From contig NZ_CP056032.1 of the NCBI RefSeq assembly GCF_013375035.1, positions 3,142,001-3,206,000 on the forward strand: a DNA stretch of 64,000 bases. Reading direction: 5' to 3'. The notes beneath the pieces were generated by a model. The model saw nothing but the letters and a program-made list of their open reading frames with translations, made no database searches and was not told the origin of the DNA. The translations under genes and the position numbers were made by a program. Positions 1 through 8,579 of this stretch are shown here, piece by piece. The DNA comes from Spirosoma sp. KUDC1026. GTDB lineage: Bacteria > Bacteroidota > Bacteroidia > Cytophagales > Spirosomataceae. The first letter of the stretch is position 1. Each line of letters begins with the position of its first letter.

Positions 1-2128
1 GCATGTTGATGTGTAGTTCGTTGCTGATCACCCGCGTTACGTCGTTGACCAGCCCCACCCGGTCGGTGCCTGTGATGCGTAGTCCCGCCAGGAAAGCCAG
101 TTCTTTCTGGGACGTCCATTTGGCTTTGATGATTCGGTTGCCGTGATTCGACATCAGTTCAACGGCATTAGGACACGTAACGCGGTGAATCTTGATACCT
201 TCGTTGATCGTCACGAAACCAAACACATCATCGCCCGAAATTGGGTTGCAGCATTTGGACAGCGTATAGTCGATCCGGTCCATATCCTCGCCAATCAGCA
301 GCATATCGGCGTCCGCGCGTTCACCGTGGATCTTCTTTAGCTCTTTCACGAACGCCTTGGCATCGGGCAGGGCGTCGGTGTTGAGTTTATTGGCGCGGTT
401 TTCCTTAGCTTCCTTGTCCGATTTGAACTTCTTCAGTTCCTGCACATCGATGTGGCCTTTACCCACCCGATAAAAGAAATCGTCCGTCGTTTTAGAGCCA
501 AAATACGCCCGCAGCTGGTTCAGTACTTCGTTGGTCATCTCCACCCGCAGCACCCGCAGTTTCTTGGCAACCAGATCGCGCCCGTCGGTAACGTAGCGTT
601 TGTTGTCTTCCTTGATCAAATCTTTGATCTTGGTTTTGGCCTTTGAGGTAACCACAAACCGCAGCCAGTCTTCGCTGGGTTTCTGCCGGTTCGACGTAAT
701 GACCTCAACCTGATCGCCGTTCTGCAGTACGTGACTCAGCGGAACCAGTGTATTGTTGACTTTGGCGGCCATACAGTGTGCGCCGATCTGCGTGTGAATG
801 TCGAAGGCGAAGTCGAGCGCCGTTGCCCCCCGCTGCAGGACTTTCAGATCCCCTTTCGGGGTGAAGACAAAGACTTCTTCGCTGTAAAGGTTCGACCGGA
901 AATCGTCCACGAACTCAATAGCGGCTTTCTTATCGCCACTACCCGCCGATTCGATCATATCGCGCACCTGGCTGATCCAGGTTTCGATCCCGGCACCGGT
1001 CTGGGTGTCGTTACCTTTGTATTTCCAGTGGGCCGCGTATCCTTTTTCGGCAATCTCGTTCATCCGCTCCGAACGAATCTGGACCTCTACCCACTGCCCG
1101 GACTTACTCATTACCGTCGTGTGCAATGATTCGTACCCGTTCGTACGTGGCGTACTGATCCAGTCTTTCAACCGGTCGGGATTTGGTTTGTAATGATCTG
1201 TTACGATTGAATACGCCCGCCAGCAGGCCGCTTTTTCCTGCTCCTGGGGTACGTTCATAATGACCCGAACGGCGAACAGATCATAAATTTCCTCGAACGG
1301 TTTATTCGATTTGTTAAGCTTATTCCAGATCGAATAAATCGATTTTGGCCGTCCTTTGATAACGTAGGCAAGTCCCGTTTCGGCCAGATCCTTATCGATG
1401 GGTTCGATAAACCGGTTGATGAACCGATCGCGGGAAAGCTTGGTTTCGCGCAGCTTCCGGGCAATGTCCTTGTAGGCTTCCGGCTCAACGTGTTTCAGGT
1501 ACAAGTCTTCCAGCTCCGACTTAATGGCGTACAGGCCCAAACGGTGGGCCAGGGGCGCATAAATATAGATGGTTTCCGAAGCAATCTTGAGCTGCTTGTC
1601 GCGCGGCATCGAATCCAGCGTCCGCATATTATGCAGGCGGTCAGCCAGCTTTACCAGAATCACCCGTACGTCGTCCGAAAGCGTGAGTAGCATCTTGCGG
1701 AAGTTCTCCGCCTGCTGCGACGTACCGTATTCAAAGTAGCCCGAAATCTTAGTAAGCCCATCAATAATCCGGGCTACTTTGGGCCCAAAGGCCCGGTCAA
1801 TATCAGCAATGGTGGTATCCGTATCTTCCACCACATCATGTAGCAGGGCCGCGACGATACTGGTGGGACCAAGCCCGATTTCCTCAACGGCAATCTGGGC
1901 GACGGCCAGCGGATGGTAGATGTATGGTTCTCCCGACCGGCGACGCATGTTTTTGTGCGCTTCGGCCGAGGTGTTAAAGGCTTTTTTTATCAGTTTGGCA
2001 TCATCGCCCTTGAGAGAGGGTTTGGCAGCACGTAGCAGTCGTCGGTAGCGTTTAAGGATTTCCTGGCGCTCCTGCTCTAAATCAATGACAGGCTCTGGAC
2101 TGGGGCGACGTTCGACGGCATTCATCAT
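1..2128 (-). CDS. RelA/SpoT-family bifunctional (p)ppGpp synthetase/hydrolase, 3' end cut by window edge
   Basis: Makes and degrades the stringent-response alarmone (p)ppGpp in the cytoplasm. About 709 codons are visible. The N-terminal HD hydrolase domain keeps its metal motif (HDVVEDT, H97-D98 to E101-D102), so hydrolysis should be intact. The synthetase domain follows (GRPKSIYSIWNKL, YDLFAVRV, NGYESLHTTV), then a TGS domain (VFVFTPKGDL) and a zinc-finger/helical part (SKCCNPISGDD). The ACT domain begins just before the window edge. The start is one of two adjacent ATG codons (2126-2128 or 2123-2125). A short dyad, GTTGTA-4-TACAAC at 2158-2173, lies upstream and could be a regulator site. 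The gene is divergent from tRNA-Leu. The family call is firm; whether to name it spoT or relA cannot be decided from sequence alone. Confidence 0.95.
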   Translation of the reverse strand, partial: MMNAVERRPSPEPVIDLEQERQEILKRYRRLLRAAKPSLKGDDAKLIKKAFNTSAEAHKNMRRRSGEPYIYHPLAVAQIAVEEIGLGPTSIVAALLHDVVEDTDTTIADIDRAFGPKVARIIDGLTKISGYFEYGTSQQAENFRKMLLTLSDDVRVILVKLADRLHNMRTLDSMPRDKQLKIASETIYIYAPLAHRLGLYAIKSELEDLYLKHVEPEAYKDIARKLRETKLSRDRFINRFIEPIDKDLAETGLAYVIKGRPKSIYSIWNKLNKSNKPFEEIYDLFAVRVIMNVPQEQEKAACWRAYSIVTDHYKPNPDRLKDWISTPRTNGYESLHTTVMSKSGQWVEVQIRSERMNEIAEKGYAAHWKYKGNDTQTGAGIETWISQVRDMIESAGSGDKKAAIEFVDDFRSNLYSEEVFVFTPKGDLKVLQRGATALDFAFDIHTQIGAHCMAAKVNNTLVPLSHVLQNGDQVEVITSNRQKPSEDWLRFVVTSKAKTKIKDLIKEDNKRYVTDGRDLVAKKLRVLRVEMTNEVLNQLRAYFGSKTTDDFFYRVGKGHIDVQELKKFKSDKEAKENRANKLNTDALPDAKAFVKELKKIHGERADADMLLIGEDMDRIDYTLSKCCNPISGDDVFGFVTINEGIKIHRVTCPNAVELMSNHGNRIIKAKWTSQKELAFLAGLRITGTDRVGLVNDVTRVISNELHINM

Positions 2129-2242
2129 AGGGATCGCTAGCGGGTAATGGCAATTCGGTTGTAGTCGTACAACAAGTTAACACATTAATCGCCGTAATCT
2201 GATTACAGAATTGAGAAAAAATAAAACCTTTTAACAAAAGCC

Positions 2243-2272
2243 TTGCATTCCTGGAATTGCGTTGTACTTTTG
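2243..2272 (+). promoter_or_regulatory. Bacteroidota-type promoter for tRNA-Leu
   Basis: A TTG at 2243-2245, exactly 19 bases, then TACTTTTG at 2265-2272. This matches the known Bacteroidota primary sigma consensus (-33 TTG, -7 TAnnTTTG). Transcription should begin near 2279, about 34 bases before the tRNA. Confidence 0.85.
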
Positions 2273-2312
2273 CACCCTGTTAAGGCAGCAGCGCTGCTTT
2301 GATTTGGGAAAA

Positions 2313-2394
2313 GCGGGCGTGGCGAAATTGGTAGACGTGCCAGACTTAGGATCTGGTGCCGCGAGGCATGGGGGTTCGAGTCCCTCCGCCCGTA
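2313..2394 (+). tRNA. tRNA-Leu (anticodon TAG)
   Basis: A complete cloverleaf of 82 bases. Acceptor arms GCGGGCG and CGCCCGT pair over seven bases with one G-U. The anticodon stem CCAGA/TCTGG encloses loop CTTAGGA, giving anticodon TAG for CUN leucine codons. A long variable arm (TGCC-GCGA-GGCA) confirms a class II tRNA, and the T-loop GTTCGAGTC is standard. CCA is not encoded. Confidence 0.97.
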
Positions 2395-2403
2395 CGAAGT
2401 TTT

Positions 2404-2481
2404 GAATGAGTGGATGAGTGAATGAGTGAATTGATTTAAGTCGTATTCCGGCTATTCACTCAATCAATCATTCGCTCATTC
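2404..2481 (+). repeat. Long inverted repeat between tRNA-Leu and tig (GAATGAGTGA type)
   Basis: Two 28-base arms, 2404-2431 and 2454-2481, are reverse complements at 24 of 28 positions and enclose 22 bases. The 5' arm is built from a purine-rich simple motif (GAATGAGTGA); the 3' arm is pyrimidine-rich. The repeat starts 10 bases after the tRNA and ends 22 bases before the GTG of tig. It has no following T-tract, so it is not an ordinary terminator. A similar motif is found at 31789-31905. Confidence 0.85.
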
Positions 2482-2503
2482 GCCATTTTAAACCGAGATA
2501 AAC

Positions 2504-3868
2504 GTGGATATTACGTTAGAAAAAGCCAGCGAAACCAATGCTTCGCTGAAAATTACCCTGACGCCGGACGACTACAAGCCGGAGGTAGATAAGAAGCTGA
2601 AAGATTACGGCCGAAAGGTGCAGCTGAAAGGCTTCCGCCCCGGGCACGTACCGGCTTCGCTCGTTAAGAAAATGTACGGTAAAAGCATCCTGGTTGACGA
2701 AATCAACGCGATGCTGAGCAAAACCGTAAGCCAGTATATCCGCGAAAATAAATTACAGGTTGTTGGCGATCCTGTTCCCAACCGGGAACTGGCTGACGCT
2801 ATCGACTGGGATAACCAAACCGATTTCGCGTTCAGCTACACGCTGGGTCTGGCTTCGGAATTTGATATTGATTTTGCCCAACTGCCCAGCGTAACCGACT
2901 ACGAAATTCAGGCCGGTGACGCCGAAGTTGAGTCAACAATCGCTGATCTGCGTCAGCGGTTCCATACCCATACGCATGCTGATGAAGTAGGTGATGGCGA
3001 CACCATCTACGGTGAACTGAAGCAGGTAAATACGCCAGAAGGCGCAGAAGCTGGTTTCTCGGCCAAAACGGCGTTCCCATTGAACCAGATGGCTGAAGAG
3101 ACAAAAGGTCAGTTCATCGGTACGAAAAAAGGTGACGTAATTACGTTCCAGCTAGAGCAGGCGTTTCCGGATGAGAAAGCTCGGGCTACGGCTACGGGCG
3201 CACCGAAAGAAGATGCGGCTAACCTGACGGGTGAGTTTACGTTCGAAACGGACGACATCACGCGCCACGAACCTGCCGAACTGAATCAGGAGTTCTTTGA
3301 TAAAGTACTGGGCGTAGGCGCTGTTTCGGACGAAGAGCAGTTCCGTTCGAAAGTAGCCGAAATCATAAAGAGCAACTACGAGCGGGAGTCGAATCAACTG
3401 CTGCGTCTCGACATCGAGAAAACGCTGCTGGACAATACCTCGATCCAACTGCCCGACGAGTTCCTGAAAAACTGGCTGCTGGAAGTAAACGAAGGGAAGT
3501 TTACGCCAGAGCAGGTTGAGGAGCAGTACGACGACTTCACGAAATCGGTGAAGCTGCAACTGATCAAAAACAAGATCGCTGAGCAGGCCGACATCAAAGT
3601 TGAGTTTGACGAAGTGCTGGGCGCAACCCGTGAGATGGTTCGGAACCAGTTCGGTTACATGGGTGGCGACAACGAGGAGATGAACGAAACGATTGATCGC
3701 ATCGCCCGCAACTACCTGATGGATGATAAAAACAACGGTCAGAACTATACCAGCCTGTTCAACCAGGTGTATGACGACAAAGTGATCGAATACGCCAAAA
3801 CGCAACTGACGATCGTTACGCAGGACATTACTGTCGACGAGTTTAAAGCGCTGGTTGAGAATCGCTAA
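2504..3868 (+). CDS. tig: Trigger factor, ribosome-associated chaperone
   Basis: Binds the ribosome next to the peptide exit tunnel and shelters nascent chains; also a peptidyl-prolyl isomerase family member. At 454 residues it is normal length. The ribosome-binding domain is N-terminal with the signature loop GFRPGHVP at residues 43-50, followed by the PPIase-like region and the helical chaperone arms. The start codon is GTG at 2504; no other start fits the N-terminal match (MDITLEKASE). The gene stands alone downstream of tRNA-Leu and ends in a strong bidirectional terminator. The long inverted repeat at 2404-2481 lies in or just before its leader. Confidence 0.95.
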   Translation: MDITLEKASETNASLKITLTPDDYKPEVDKKLKDYGRKVQLKGFRPGHVPASLVKKMYGKSILVDEINAMLSKTVSQYIRENKLQVVGDPVPNRELADAIDWDNQTDFAFSYTLGLASEFDIDFAQLPSVTDYEIQAGDAEVESTIADLRQRFHTHTHADEVGDGDTIYGELKQVNTPEGAEAGFSAKTAFPLNQMAEETKGQFIGTKKGDVITFQLEQAFPDEKARATATGAPKEDAANLTGEFTFETDDITRHEPAELNQEFFDKVLGVGAVSDEEQFRSKVAEIIKSNYERESNQLLRLDIEKTLLDNTSIQLPDEFLKNWLLEVNEGKFTPEQVEEQYDDFTKSVKLQLIKNKIAEQADIKVEFDEVLGATREMVRNQFGYMGGDNEEMNETIDRIARNYLMDDKNNGQNYTSLFNQVYDDKVIEYAKTQLTIVTQDITVDEFKALVENR

Positions 3869-3885
3869 GCTGTTTCTTAATATAT

Positions 3886-3922
3886 AAAAAAAGCCCTGCC
3901 GACATTCGGCGGGGCTTTTTTT
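3886..3922. terminator. Bidirectional terminator between tig and the esterase operon
   Basis: Stem AGCCCTGCCGA / TCGGCGGGGCT with a CAT loop, A-run on the left and T-run on the right. It serves the convergent genes ending at 3868 (+) and 3947 (-). Confidence 0.9.
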
Positions 3923-3946
3923 GTTGGCAGTGCTTTCGAGAAATAA

Positions 3947-5506
3947 CTAGCGCTGAAAAAAATACAGCATATTCAGCGCGGCAGAGTCGGCCAGAAAAGC
4001 CGACTGGGCAGTTTTGCCAAATACCATTATTTCTTTCTTTTTGGGCGTATAAAGGAGCCACTTCGGCAGCGACGACCCATTCGGATTGCCGGTTTTGATG
4101 AAGTTCACCCAGTAGGTAGACATGGTGCTGGCTAACTCCCGGTCGACGGATTCCCAGGGGCGATTGACGAAATCGAGGTTGCCGTAGGCGTAAGGAACCT
4201 CGCCCGTGTGAAAAGCGCCGTATTTGACGTACTCACCGGTGGCGGGTACTTTGCGAGTAAACCGGTACACGTAGGTCGGTTGGCCTTGTTCGCTCTGGAT
4301 GTTCGCCCAGGTATAGTTTGGCATACCAAAAATCTGATCGCGCGCGAGGTTCATCTGTGACTGATTGGCTTCGGCGTCGGTAGACGCCGGATACAGTATC
4401 AGGAATTTGGCCGCCTGATTGCCGTAGCGTTGTTCTGCCTGTTGACGAAAGTCGGCCGCGTTCTTAATGGGACCGTTCAGCAACCCTTCATCCTCATTCC
4501 AGCCCGTCAGTAAGGCAACGCGATTCTGTTGACCATCAGCAAAGATATTGCTAACAGATTTGGGCAATACATAACCGTCGATGATAGGGCCGCGCAAAGC
4601 CTGGGCTTTTTTCAAAATTTCGTCGGCAGGCTTAGCCCGCAATTCGGCGAGGGAAGATGCCCCCAATGCCTTCATTACATTCAAACCGTTCTCTTCGGCC
4701 TCCTGGCGCGACGGGTAGTTTCTGCCGAAGCTGGCCCCACTTTCGGCGATGGCTTTGTTGAACAGTCCTTTGCCGAGTGGACTGGCCACCAGACAATTGA
4801 CGCTCATCGATCCTGCTGACTGACCGGCAATTGTTACGTTGTTGGGATCACCACCGAAGGCTGCGATATTCTGTTTTACCCATTGCAATCCTGCGATCTG
4901 ATCCAGTAATCCGTAATTCCCCGACGCGTCGTGACCTGACTCTTTCGTCAGCTCCGGGTGGGCGAAGAAGCCGAAAGGACCAACCCGGTAGTTAATACTC
5001 ACAAATATGACCCCTTTTTGGGCCGTAGCTTCGCCGTCGTAGATTGGTACGGCACTACCCCCGCTACCGAATCCGCCACCGTAAATCCAGACCACAACCG
5101 GTAGTTTCGCCGTGCTGGCTTTCGCTCCCGTCCAGACATTCAAATACAGGCAGTCTTCGCTGATGGGTGCTTTGGGAATCAGAAATTCCTCACTCCACAT
5201 GCTGAACGGAGCCGGGGTACCCTGCATGGGGCTGGGCCCAAAGGCGTCGCACTTCCGTACACCCGACCAGGGTTTAACGGGCTGTGGCGCTTTCCAACGC
5301 AGTGCACCCACCGGCGGGGCCGCAAACGGAATCCCCCGGTAAATGCGAATATCGCCCGCTTTGTTCAGCGTGCCCGACACCCGACCACCCGTCACCGGCA
5401 CAGGTGCTGACGGATCGGGGGCTGCCGTAAACGCCAGCACCGCGGAGACGAACAGGCTGGCGAGGAATAGGCGTAGGGTTGGAGATGATTTGAAAAACAT
5501 CCTCAT
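3947..5506 (-). CDS. Secreted type-B carboxylesterase
   Basis: Serine hydrolase of the COesterase/cholinesterase family (alpha/beta fold), expected to cleave carboxylic esters outside the cytoplasm. The 519 residues start with a signal peptide (hydrophobic residues 11-28). Family marks are EDCLYLNVW (117-125), the oxyanion loop YGGGFGSGG, the nucleophile elbow GQSAGS with Ser230, the acid in GWNEDEG (near Glu340) and the histidine in FHTGEVPY (His433). It is the last gene of a four-gene minus-strand operon: its ATG overlaps the stop of the upstream esterase by 4 bases (ATGA), which suggests translational coupling. Natural substrate unknown. Confidence 0.93.
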   Translation of the reverse strand: MRMFFKSSPTLRLFLASLFVSAVLAFTAAPDPSAPVPVTGGRVSGTLNKAGDIRIYRGIPFAAPPVGALRWKAPQPVKPWSGVRKCDAFGPSPMQGTPAPFSMWSEEFLIPKAPISEDCLYLNVWTGAKASTAKLPVVVWIYGGGFGSGGSAVPIYDGEATAQKGVIFVSINYRVGPFGFFAHPELTKESGHDASGNYGLLDQIAGLQWVKQNIAAFGGDPNNVTIAGQSAGSMSVNCLVASPLGKGLFNKAIAESGASFGRNYPSRQEAEENGLNVMKALGASSLAELRAKPADEILKKAQALRGPIIDGYVLPKSVSNIFADGQQNRVALLTGWNEDEGLLNGPIKNAADFRQQAEQRYGNQAAKFLILYPASTDAEANQSQMNLARDQIFGMPNYTWANIQSEQGQPTYVYRFTRKVPATGEYVKYGAFHTGEVPYAYGNLDFVNRPWESVDRELASTMSTYWVNFIKTGNPNGSSLPKWLLYTPKKKEIMVFGKTAQSAFLADSAALNMLYFFQR

Positions 5507-6399
5507 AAAACAGCCGCATTGTTAGCTTTCAGAATCTTGCTGAAAAAGAGCAGCTGGTAGGGAAGCGCGTTTTCCCAATACTCCCAGGTATGGCCACCAG
5601 GTCGCTCGATGTAGTCGTGCGGGGTTTTGTTCTCCACCAGTCGGCGGTGCAAATCCCGGTTCGTCTCAATCAGAAAATCGTCCACGCCAATGTCGTAAAT
5701 CAGGGGCAGGTTGTTGGCCTTAAGCTTATCCGTAAGCGTTACCATCGTGTAGCCAGGATACGGCGTGTCGCCTGTCTGCGCCGGACCCAGCAGCTCGGCA
5801 AAGCTATCGGCACGGGACTTCGCAAAAGCGGGGTCTATCTTCCAGGTCGTTGTATTGATGTTCATGACGCCACTCATGCTGCCAGCAGCTGCGTACAGGT
5901 CGGGGTGACGGCTGGAAATAAACATCGCCCCGTGACCGCCCATCGACAGACCCGCAATAACACGCCCCTTCCGATCGCGGACAGTACGGTACGTATTGTC
6001 AATCCGGTCGATCAGTTCTTTTGAAATGAACGTTTCAAACTGGCTGGTCTTTACGTTGGGGCTGTCGAAGTAATAGCTTCTTGGATCGCCCTCGGGCGTT
6101 ACGATAATAAGGTTGTACTGATCGGCCAGACGATATAACAGCGTTTTATCCGGCGTTTTGGTTAGCCAGTCGCGGAAACTCCCTGAACCACCGTGGAGCA
6201 GATAGAGCACCGGAAATGCCTGCGTATCCCGTTTTTTCGCCTTGACGTACCGCTCGGGCAGCACGACAGCAGCCCGTAGCGTTCGGTTCATGCTCGGGCT
6301 CTGAACATCGATGGTATCCACTTTGGCGGCCAGCGCTGGCAGCGAGCTTAGGAGACTGACGGTTATAAATAGAGTCGCGACTTTATTGAACATTGGCAT
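5503..6399 (-). CDS. Secreted alpha/beta-hydrolase esterase, copy 3 of 3
   Basis: Member of the putative-esterase family (esterase D / feruloyl-esterase-like, PF00756 type). 298 residues with signal peptide (cleavage near ALAA-KVDT). LLHGGSGSF forms the oxyanion region, GLSMGG carries the nucleophile Ser152, GVDDFLIE the acid and RPGGHTWEYW the catalytic histidine. It is a close paralogue of the next two upstream genes: most motifs and the ending (LPYQLLFFSKILKANN) are shared. The stop overlaps the start of the carboxylesterase gene by 4 bases, and its own ATG overlaps the stop of copy 2 by 1 base. Exported esterase is solid; substrate is not visible. Confidence 0.9.
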   Translation of the reverse strand: MPMFNKVATLFITVSLLSSLPALAAKVDTIDVQSPSMNRTLRAAVVLPERYVKAKKRDTQAFPVLYLLHGGSGSFRDWLTKTPDKTLLYRLADQYNLIIVTPEGDPRSYYFDSPNVKTSQFETFISKELIDRIDNTYRTVRDRKGRVIAGLSMGGHGAMFISSRHPDLYAAAGSMSGVMNINTTTWKIDPAFAKSRADSFAELLGPAQTGDTPYPGYTMVTLTDKLKANNLPLIYDIGVDDFLIETNRDLHRRLVENKTPHDYIERPGGHTWEYWENALPYQLLFFSKILKANNAAVL

Positions 6400-7283
6400 T
6401 ATTGGGCGGTGGTGCCGTTGGTTTTTAAAACGTTAGCGAAAAACAGAACATGGTTGGGCAGCGATGTCTGCCAGTACTCCCAGCTATGACCACCGGGGCG
6501 CTCGGTATAATCATGCGGGGTTTGGTTGAAGACCAGCCGCCGATGCAGCTCGCGGTTCGGTTCAATCAGGAAATCATCAACCCCGCAGTCAAAAACCAGT
6601 GGCTGGCCGTTGGCTTTCATCTTGTCAGCGAGGTTAATGACCGAATAACTTCCGTACCGATCCGGCGACTGTTCGATAGGGCCCAGTATCTTCTCAAATT
6701 CGCCCTTGATGCCTTTTGCGCTTTCGGGCGGCAGTTTCCAGCTGCTCATGTCGAGATTGAGGGCACCACTCATACTCCCGGCGGCACAGTACAGGTCGGG
6801 GTGGCGTGTGGCGAGGTACAGCGACCCGTAGCCGCCCATCGACAGACCCGTAATGACCCGTCCCTTCGCCGAACGTACCGTACGATACGTCTTATCGATC
6901 TGGCCGATGACTTCTTTGGTGAGGTACGTCTCGAACTGGCTGTCTTTAACGACGGGGCTATACACGTAATAACTGAAAATTTCGCCTTCGGGCATGGCGA
7001 TAATAAGGTTGTACTGATCAGCCAGGCGTTGCAGCAACGTTTTGTCGGGCAGTTTCCTGATCCAGTCGTCGAAGTGGCCGTAGCCACCGTGCAGCAGATA
7101 CAGCACCGGGTAGCTGGCTTTACTTTTCGCGTAGGACTGGGGTACGATAACCACTGCCTTCAACTGCTTTTTCATCACCGCGCTGGGAACGGCCAACGTA
7201 TCGACTTGCGCAGCCAGCACTGGTAGGGACAGAAACAGGATGCCCACAAAAAACAGACGTTTGAGTAATCGGGAACGTAGCAT
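6399..7283 (-). CDS. Secreted alpha/beta-hydrolase esterase, copy 2 of 3
   Basis: Paralogue of its two neighbours, 294 residues, same family. Signal peptide ending near LAAQVDT, LLHGGYGHFDDW, nucleophile Ser148 in GLSMGG, GVDDFLIEPNRE and GGHSWEYW. All catalytic positions are intact, so this is not a decaying copy. It sits 2 bases after the stop of copy 1 and overlaps copy 3 by 1 base. The tight head-to-tail array points to tandem duplication followed by divergence, perhaps toward different acyl or phenolic ester substrates (inference). Confidence 0.9.
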   Translation of the reverse strand: MLRSRLLKRLFFVGILFLSLPVLAAQVDTLAVPSAVMKKQLKAVVIVPQSYAKSKASYPVLYLLHGGYGHFDDWIRKLPDKTLLQRLADQYNLIIAMPEGEIFSYYVYSPVVKDSQFETYLTKEVIGQIDKTYRTVRSAKGRVITGLSMGGYGSLYLATRHPDLYCAAGSMSGALNLDMSSWKLPPESAKGIKGEFEKILGPIEQSPDRYGSYSVINLADKMKANGQPLVFDCGVDDFLIEPNRELHRRLVFNQTPHDYTERPGGHSWEYWQTSLPNHVLFFANVLKTNGTTAQ

Positions 7284-7285
7284 AT

Positions 7286-8161
7286 CTATTGCGTTGTTGT
7301 GCCGTTTGCTTTTAGGACGTTAGCGAAAAACAGGAGGTGATAGGGGAGCGAATTCTGCCAGTAGTCCCAGGTGTGACCGCCCGGCCGCTCGGTGTAGTCA
7401 TGCTCGGTTTTGTTATACACCAACCGACGGTGTACTTCCCGGTTGGGTTCGATCAGAAAGTCATCCACGCCACAGTCAATGATGATTTTCAGGCCGCTGG
7501 CTTTCAGCTTGTCGCACATGTTGACGACCGAATTAGCCGCGTAATAATCGGGTGTTGATCCCATAGGCCCCAGAATCCGGGCAAACTGCGGTTCGATCTG
7601 CTTGGCAAACTCGGGTGGGATTCGCCAATTGGTGGCGTTCAGGTCCAGGGCTCCGCTCATGCTGCCAGCCGCACAATACAGATCGGGGTGACGGCCCGCC
7701 AGATAAAGTGCCCCGTGGCCGCCCATACTCAAGCCTGTGATGACCCGCCCTTTGCGATCGCGGACGGTCCGGTACGTCTGGTCGATTTTTTCGACGACTT
7801 CTTTCGTGACATACGTTTCAAACAGATTGTCTTTCTGGATCGGACTATCGAGATAACCGCCCAAACGATCGCCCTCGGGCGTAACAATAATGAGGTTATA
7901 CTGGTCGGACAGGCGCTGGAGCAACGTTTTGTCTGGCGTCTGCTTTAGCCAGTCGCTGAACTGCCCACCGCCCCCGTGCAGCAGGTACAGCACCGGATAG
8001 GTCGCTTTTCCTTTCGCGTACGATTCGGGGAGGACAATGCCCGCCCGTAAATTTCGCTTCATGGCGGCACTGGGTACGTCCAGCGTATCAACTTTGGCAC
8101 TGAAACCAAAGAACGGTAGTAACAGGAAGCCGCTACAGAGGAGAAAACGGATTAGGCGCAT
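7286..8161 (-). CDS. Secreted alpha/beta-hydrolase esterase, copy 1 of 3 (operon leader)
   Basis: First gene of the esterase operon, 291 residues. Signal peptide over residues 1-22, LLHGGGGQFSDW, Ser145 in GLSMGG, GVDDFLIEPNRE and GGHTWDYW. The sequence strongly resembles the two downstream copies, with a shared KVDTLDVPSAAM mature N-terminus and the C-terminal FANVLKANGT. A -7-like box for the minus strand (TATTTTTG) lies at 8205-8198, without a clear -33 element. The operon runs to the terminator at 3886-3922. Confidence 0.9.
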   Translation of the reverse strand: MRLIRFLLCSGFLLLPFFGFSAKVDTLDVPSAAMKRNLRAGIVLPESYAKGKATYPVLYLLHGGGGQFSDWLKQTPDKTLLQRLSDQYNLIIVTPEGDRLGGYLDSPIQKDNLFETYVTKEVVEKIDQTYRTVRDRKGRVITGLSMGGHGALYLAGRHPDLYCAAGSMSGALDLNATNWRIPPEFAKQIEPQFARILGPMGSTPDYYAANSVVNMCDKLKASGLKIIIDCGVDDFLIEPNREVHRRLVYNKTEHDYTERPGGHTWDYWQNSLPYHLLFFANVLKANGTTTQ

Positions 8162-8314
8162 AAGACACGATGGTTTACGTAGGAATAACTAATACGCCAA
8201 AAATACACCACCAGTCAGGAAAATATCCGTTTTTGTTGGGCTATAACAAGAAATTAATGCAACTAATCAGGGCAAAGCTGCCAATACGTACTACGGATTC
8301 GGCCCCGAAAACCA

Positions 8315-8551
8315 TCAGGCAAGCAGGCGATCTCGAATCAGGTTAAAGCCGGTTTGCTTCATCTCAAAGAAGCCAACGCGAAACGTATAGCCCCATGATT
8401 TTTTGTTCCGGATGAAATCGAGATCATCAATAAGTGGTAGAATAGGGACGTCGTTGGCGGGGTAAAACGTTACGTTTCGCCGGTAGGGCTCGAAATCATT
8501 CCAGTGTACCCTCAAAACGTCCAACGCCCTGGCCTTCCGTCTAAACGGCAA
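8315..8551 (-). pseudogene. Possible remnant or small hypothetical gene (78 codons)
   Basis: An open frame whose predicted product includes PLIDDLDFIRNKKSWGYTFR and ends GFNLIRDRLLA. This has the look of a real folded C-terminus, and from memory recalls the end of EVE/PUA-like (UPF0310) domains, but I cannot confirm this. No good start exists: the only in-frame start is a TTG at 8551 that lies inside a terminator-like hairpin (8519-8566). The length is about half that of an EVE domain. It is most simply a 5'-truncated remnant; a short real gene is possible. Confidence 0.35.
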
Positions 8552-8566
8552 ACCAGGGCGTTGGAC
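8519..8566 (-). terminator. 14-bp perfect hairpin after the lipoprotein gene
   Basis: Arms 8519-8532 and 8553-8566 (GTCCAACGCCCTGG and its complement) with a 20-base loop that holds a smaller CCGT/ACGG stem. It lies 14 bases after the stop of the minus-strand lipoprotein gene and is followed by GTTTTG, a weak T-tract. Confidence 0.65.
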
Positions 8567-8579
8567 TAAATTGAATCGA

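Noticed and set aside
3152..3805. 217-codon minus-strand frame inside tig
   Set aside because: Antisense shadow of trigger factor; its composition follows from the tig codons.
6450..7226. 258-codon plus-strand open frame opposite the second esterase gene
   Set aside because: It is antisense to a gene with a full catalytic motif set, has no family resemblance, and similar shadow frames occur opposite the paralogues.
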